Below, one piece after another: positions 61,983 to 64,000 of a stretch of DNA of 64,000 bases. The translations under genes and the position numbers were made by a program. Within the stretch, counting starts at the first letter, position 1; every line of letters begins with the position of its first letter. The stretch comes from Rhodospirillaceae bacterium (GTDB taxonomy: Bacteria; Pseudomonadota; Alphaproteobacteria; Reyranellales; Reyranellaceae): positions 124,001 to 188,000 of the forward strand of contig WOUR01000002.1 in the NCBI GenBank assembly GCA_009772935.1, read 5' to 3'. The notes under the pieces were generated by a model. The model worked only from the letters and a program-made list of their open reading frames with translations. It was not told the origin of the DNA and did not search any database.

Positions 61983-62025
61983 ATAGTAAATTACAAAATC
62001 TTGTGCGTGCAACTATATTTTGTAG
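61983..62025 (-). promoter_or_regulatory. nrdJ promoter region with two NrdR-box-like sites
   Basis: On the minus strand TTGCAC (62007-62012) and TACTAT (61983-61988) lie 18 bases apart. On the plus strand two 16-base sites resemble the NrdR box ACACWATATCTTGTGT: 61991-62006 (TTACAAAATCTTGTGC) and 62010-62025 (CAACTATATTTTGTAG), each about 11-12 of 16 matches. The 3-base gap between them is shorter than usual, so the assignment is tentative. The rest of 61891-62188 holds the hairpin above and no gene. Confidence 0.35.
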
Positions 62026-62188
62026 ACCCGGGTGTTGATGATACTAGATGATGCAAGTACGCAACAGTCTGCCGATGCACTGCTTTGGCGGGGTCGCTGA
62101 TGGGCAAGACTCCCCTGTCCTTCGCGCCGCGTTGCACGCGTCGAAGCGCCCGCGTACAAGCGCGCATCACCTACGAAGCGGTTGGCTC

Positions 62189-62539
62189 ATGATCCTCGGC
62201 ACCTGGCTCTTCACGAAGATGCGCGGCGAACTCGTCGGAACGGATGCGCAAGGCAACCGCTACTTTCAGGACAAGCGCGTCGTCCCTGGAATGCGACGCA
62301 AGCGTTGGGTCATGTACAACGGCGTCGCCGAGGCATCGCGAGTTCCTCCTGAATGGCATGGCTGGCTGCATCACACGCTCGCCGAACCGCCGCCCGTCGG
62401 CGGCACGCCGCGCAAGCCGTGGCAGAAGGAACATCTTCCCAATCTGACGGGAACCGATCATGCCTACCGGCCTCCGGGACATTCGCTCTCGGACGGCGAG
62501 AAGCCGAAGCCTGTCTACGAGGCCTGGCGGCCGGGCTGA
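62189..62539 (+). CDS. NDUFA12-like NADH:ubiquinone oxidoreductase accessory subunit
   Basis: This 116-aa protein carries the NDUFA12 signature GTWLFTKMRGELVGTDAQGN, then RYFQDKRV and RRWVMYNGVAEASRVPPEWH. It is the bacterial counterpart of a complex I supernumerary subunit retained by alphaproteobacteria and mitochondria, and it attaches to the peripheral arm. The mlaD, DUF2155 and aat neighbours are a usual alphaproteobacterial setting. ATG 62189 begins the conserved region; the frame is open further upstream (62048) but that part is unlike the family. Confidence 0.88.
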   Translation: MILGTWLFTKMRGELVGTDAQGNRYFQDKRVVPGMRRKRWVMYNGVAEASRVPPEWHGWLHHTLAEPPPVGGTPRKPWQKEHLPNLTGTDHAYRPPGHSLSDGEKPKPVYEAWRPG

Positions 62540-62569
62540 CGCTGCAGGCAGCGAGCAGAGGGCAAGAGC

Positions 62570-63019
62570 GTGGGCCGTAACATTGTCGAGACGATCGTGG
62601 GCGCGCTGGTGCTGGTGGTGGCCGGTGCCTTCGTCTTCTATGCCTTTTCCAAATCCGACCGGGCGGGGCCGGATGGCTATGAACTCGTCGCCCGTTTTGG
62701 CCGCATCGATGGGTTGAAGCGTGGCGCGGACGTGACGTTGAGCGGCGTGAAGGTCGGCAGCGTCACCGGTTTCAGTCTCGATCCCAAGACCTATCAGGCA
62801 GTCGTGCGCTTCAGCGTCGCGTCGAACGTCAACCTGCCGGTCGATACCCACGCCAAGATCGTGAGCGAGTCGCTGCTCGGCGGCATGGTGGTCGTGCTCG
62901 AGCCGGGCGGCGACAAGACGATGCTGAAGAGCGGGGGCGAGATCGAGCAGACCCAGGATTCGATCCCGCTCACGGAGCTGATTGCCAAGTTCATGTTCGG
63001 CAGCACGGGAAGCAAGTGA
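62570..63019 (+). CDS. mlaD: Phospholipid transport MCE-domain protein MlaD
   Basis: This 149-aa protein has one N-terminal membrane helix (ETIVGALVLVVAGAFVFYAF) followed by one MCE domain (YELVARFGRIDGLKRGADVT, then LSGVKVGSV). MlaD forms a hexameric ring that passes phospholipids between the MlaFE transporter and the outer membrane. Its partners mlaE and mlaF are at 26.9-28.5 kb. The start is GTG 62570 behind AGAGGG. The stop overlaps the next ATG. Confidence 0.92.
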   Translation: MGRNIVETIVGALVLVVAGAFVFYAFSKSDRAGPDGYELVARFGRIDGLKRGADVTLSGVKVGSVTGFSLDPKTYQAVVRFSVASNVNLPVDTHAKIVSESLLGGMVVVLEPGGDKTMLKSGGEIEQTQDSIPLTELIAKFMFGSTGSK

Positions 63020-63246
63020 TGGGCAGCCACTCCTCGAAGGAGCCGCCGGTCTGGCGGCAACCCGACGGCAAGCCGGTGTCGTGCCTCGAAAAGATCAAAG
63101 TCCTGAACCAGAACATCCAGGAAATCGAAACCCTCTGCGCCGATGCGCTGGAGGACGGAGTTCTGATGGGATGCGATGCTGCGCAGATCAAGCAGGCGCT
63201 TCACGAGCTGATCGACGGATTGAAGCCGCCCCGCGCCAGGGATTGA
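63019..63246 (+). CDS. Small conserved-context protein of unknown function (75 aa)
   Basis: ATG 63019 shares one base with the mlaD stop (TGATG). The protein begins MGSHSSKEPPVWRQPDGKPV and then forms one long predicted helical region (EKIKVLNQNIQEIETLCADA, continuing to HELIDGLKPP). It contains three Cys (residues 23, 41 and 53) and has no signal peptide, so it is cytoplasmic. I do not recognise a family. The coupling to mlaD and the DUF2155 gene 2 bases downstream supports a real gene. Confidence 0.7.
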   Translation: MGSHSSKEPPVWRQPDGKPVSCLEKIKVLNQNIQEIETLCADALEDGVLMGCDAAQIKQALHELIDGLKPPRARD

Positions 63247-63248
63247 GC

Positions 63249-63710
63249 ATGCGAGGGTTGATCGCGTTTGCCGTCCTGGCAGCCGGTATCGGCGCGGCGA
63301 CGGCGCAAACACCACTTCCGCCTCCGCAGCAACCTGCACAACGCCCGGGCAACGCCAATCTGCGTCCGGTGCCGGACGGTCCCGGCATCCGGTCGGCCGA
63401 GTTGCAGGGGCTGGACAAGGTGACTGCCCGCACCCAGCGTTTCTACGCGCCGGTCGGGAAGTCGACGCGCTTCGGTACGCTCGAGATAACGGTCGGCGAT
63501 TGCCTGGTGAACGTGCCCGAGGCGCCCCCTGAATCCGTGGCCTATCTCACGATCATCGATCACAAGCCCGGCCAGGCGGAAGAGAAGCTGTTCGCCGGCT
63601 GGATGTTCGCCTCGACACCGTCGCTGTCGGCGCTCGATCACGGTGTCTACGATCTGCGCGTGCTTTCCTGCACGATGGCGCAGGGATCCTCGCCGCCCAA
63701 CTCACGTTGA
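63249..63710 (+). CDS. DUF2155 exported protein
   Basis: This 153-aa protein has a signal peptide ([20 protein letters not shown]) and a Pro/Gln-rich stretch. The DUF2155 domain follows: [40 protein letters not shown] and [20 protein letters not shown], with conserved cysteines in GDCLV and LSCTMA. The family is alphaproteobacterial and of unknown function, usually next to aat. Its last 64 bases lie antisense to the end of aat. Confidence 0.9.
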   Translation: MRGLIAFAVLAAGIGAATAQTPLPPPQQPAQRPGNANLRPVPDGPGIRSAELQGLDKVTARTQRFYAPVGKSTRFGTLEITVGDCLVNVPEAPPESVAYLTIIDHKPGQAEEKLFAGWMFASTPSLSALDHGVYDLRVLSCTMAQGSSPPNSR

Positions 63711-64000
63711 AAGGTCGCCGGCCGGTCGATCGCCTCGGCCAGCCGCGCCTTGAAGTCATCGCGCGGAATCTCGATCGCTCCGAAGCTGCGCAGGTGCTCG
63801 GTCATGAACTGGCAGTCGAGCAGGGCAAAGCCGCCCCTGATGAGCCGCGCCACCAGATGGACGAGTGCCACCTTCGAGGCATCGCGTTCGCGGCTGAACA
63901 TGCTCTCGCCGAAGAAGGTGGCTCCGACCGAGACGCCGTAGAGGCCACCCACCAGCCGGCCGTCCCTGCGGCACTCCACGCTGTGCGCATGGCCGCGTTC
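63647..64000 (-). CDS. aat: Leucyl/phenylalanyl-tRNA-protein transferase, C-terminal part
   Basis: The visible 117 residues run from the window edge through [52 protein letters not shown] and FALLDCQF to IEIPRDDF. These are the hallmark segments of Aat, which adds Leu or Phe to N-terminal Lys/Arg of proteins to make them ClpS-ClpAP substrates. The reading frame continues past 64000, so the start is missing. Functionally it feeds the clpS-clpA pathway encoded at 48.7-51.5 kb. Confidence 0.94.
   Translation of the reverse strand, partial: ERGHAHSVECRRDGRLVGGLYGVSVGATFFGESMFSRERDASKVALVHLVARLIRGGFALLDCQFMTEHLRSFGAIEIPRDDFKARLAEAIDRPATFQRELGGEDPCAIVQESTRRS

Noticed and set aside
61891..62047. 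Cobalamin riboswitch ahead of the B12-dependent reductase
   Set aside because: No B12-box-like sequence or the expected long multi-helix leader could be found in the 157 bases available.
62048..62188. N-terminal extension of the NDUFA12-like protein from ATG 62048
   Set aside because: These 47 codons show no similarity to the family, whose conserved part begins at GTWLF, and the region overlaps the likely nrdJ promoter side.

Overview
The window is high-GC, gene-dense chromosome from an alphaproteobacterium. The lineage is inferred from gene content: an NDUFA12-like protein next to MlaD, DUF2155 and Aat; DUF2794, DUF2849 and DUF934 proteins; a B12-dependent class II ribonucleotide reductase; a small heat-shock gene with a ROSE-type RNA thermometer; and TctC-type solute receptors. 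This mix suggests a Rhodospirillales/Reyranella-like soil or water heterotroph. No rRNA, tRNA, CRISPR array, prophage, transposase or integrase was found.

Positions 1-7.2 kb look like an aromatic-catabolism cluster: a TctC receptor, an orphan molybdopterin hydroxylase large subunit, a class III (HpaD/LigB-like) and a divergent class I (VOC) extradiol dioxygenase, and two fumarylacetoacetate-hydrolase-family proteins. From 7.2 to 8.0 kb there is a long inverted repeat and an hsp20 gene with an RpoH-type promoter and a ROSE-like leader. From 8.1 to 12 kb a tightly overlapping sulfite-assimilation set follows (35-aa ORF, cysG, DUF2849, cysI-like, DUF934). From 12 to 18.7 kb lie a peptide-type solute receptor, small proteins and the yfgM-bamB-der block. 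From 18.9 to 23.3 kb there is a complete CoxM-CoxS-CoxL-like hydroxylase and an SDR.

From 22.5 to 31.2 kb the minus strand carries dnaB-alr-mlaE-mlaF-radA-cvpA-purF-SDR. A block holding cfa and iron-transporter genes fbpA and fbpB (31.3-35.4 kb) separates dnaB from rpsF-rpsR-rplI, with which it is usually linked. The ribosomal operon leader holds a good match to the S6:S18-binding RNA motif. Divergently, fabD-fabG-acpP-fabF-mltG and a J-domain protein run to 42.2 kb, followed by galU-ugd-pmm/pgm, a gamma-glutamylcyclotransferase-like gene and a DacF/SPOR carboxypeptidase. clpS-clpA and a 57-aa membrane protein lead into a GNAT/FemAB-like gene and an acrAB-tetR RND efflux operon.

The last part holds nrdJ, followed on its strand by an 18-codon lysine-rich ORF with a strong ribosome site, a highly paired RNA segment and an intrinsic terminator. 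Divergent from nrdJ are the NDUFA12-like gene, mlaD (its ABC partners mlaE and mlaF are 34 kb away), a 75-aa unknown, DUF2155 and the 3' part of aat.

No dramatic new system is evident. The best candidates for novelty are four small ORFs (8.1, 51.5, 58.1 and 63.0 kb), the structured region downstream of nrdJ, the aberrant codon use of ugd, and the aromatic cluster.
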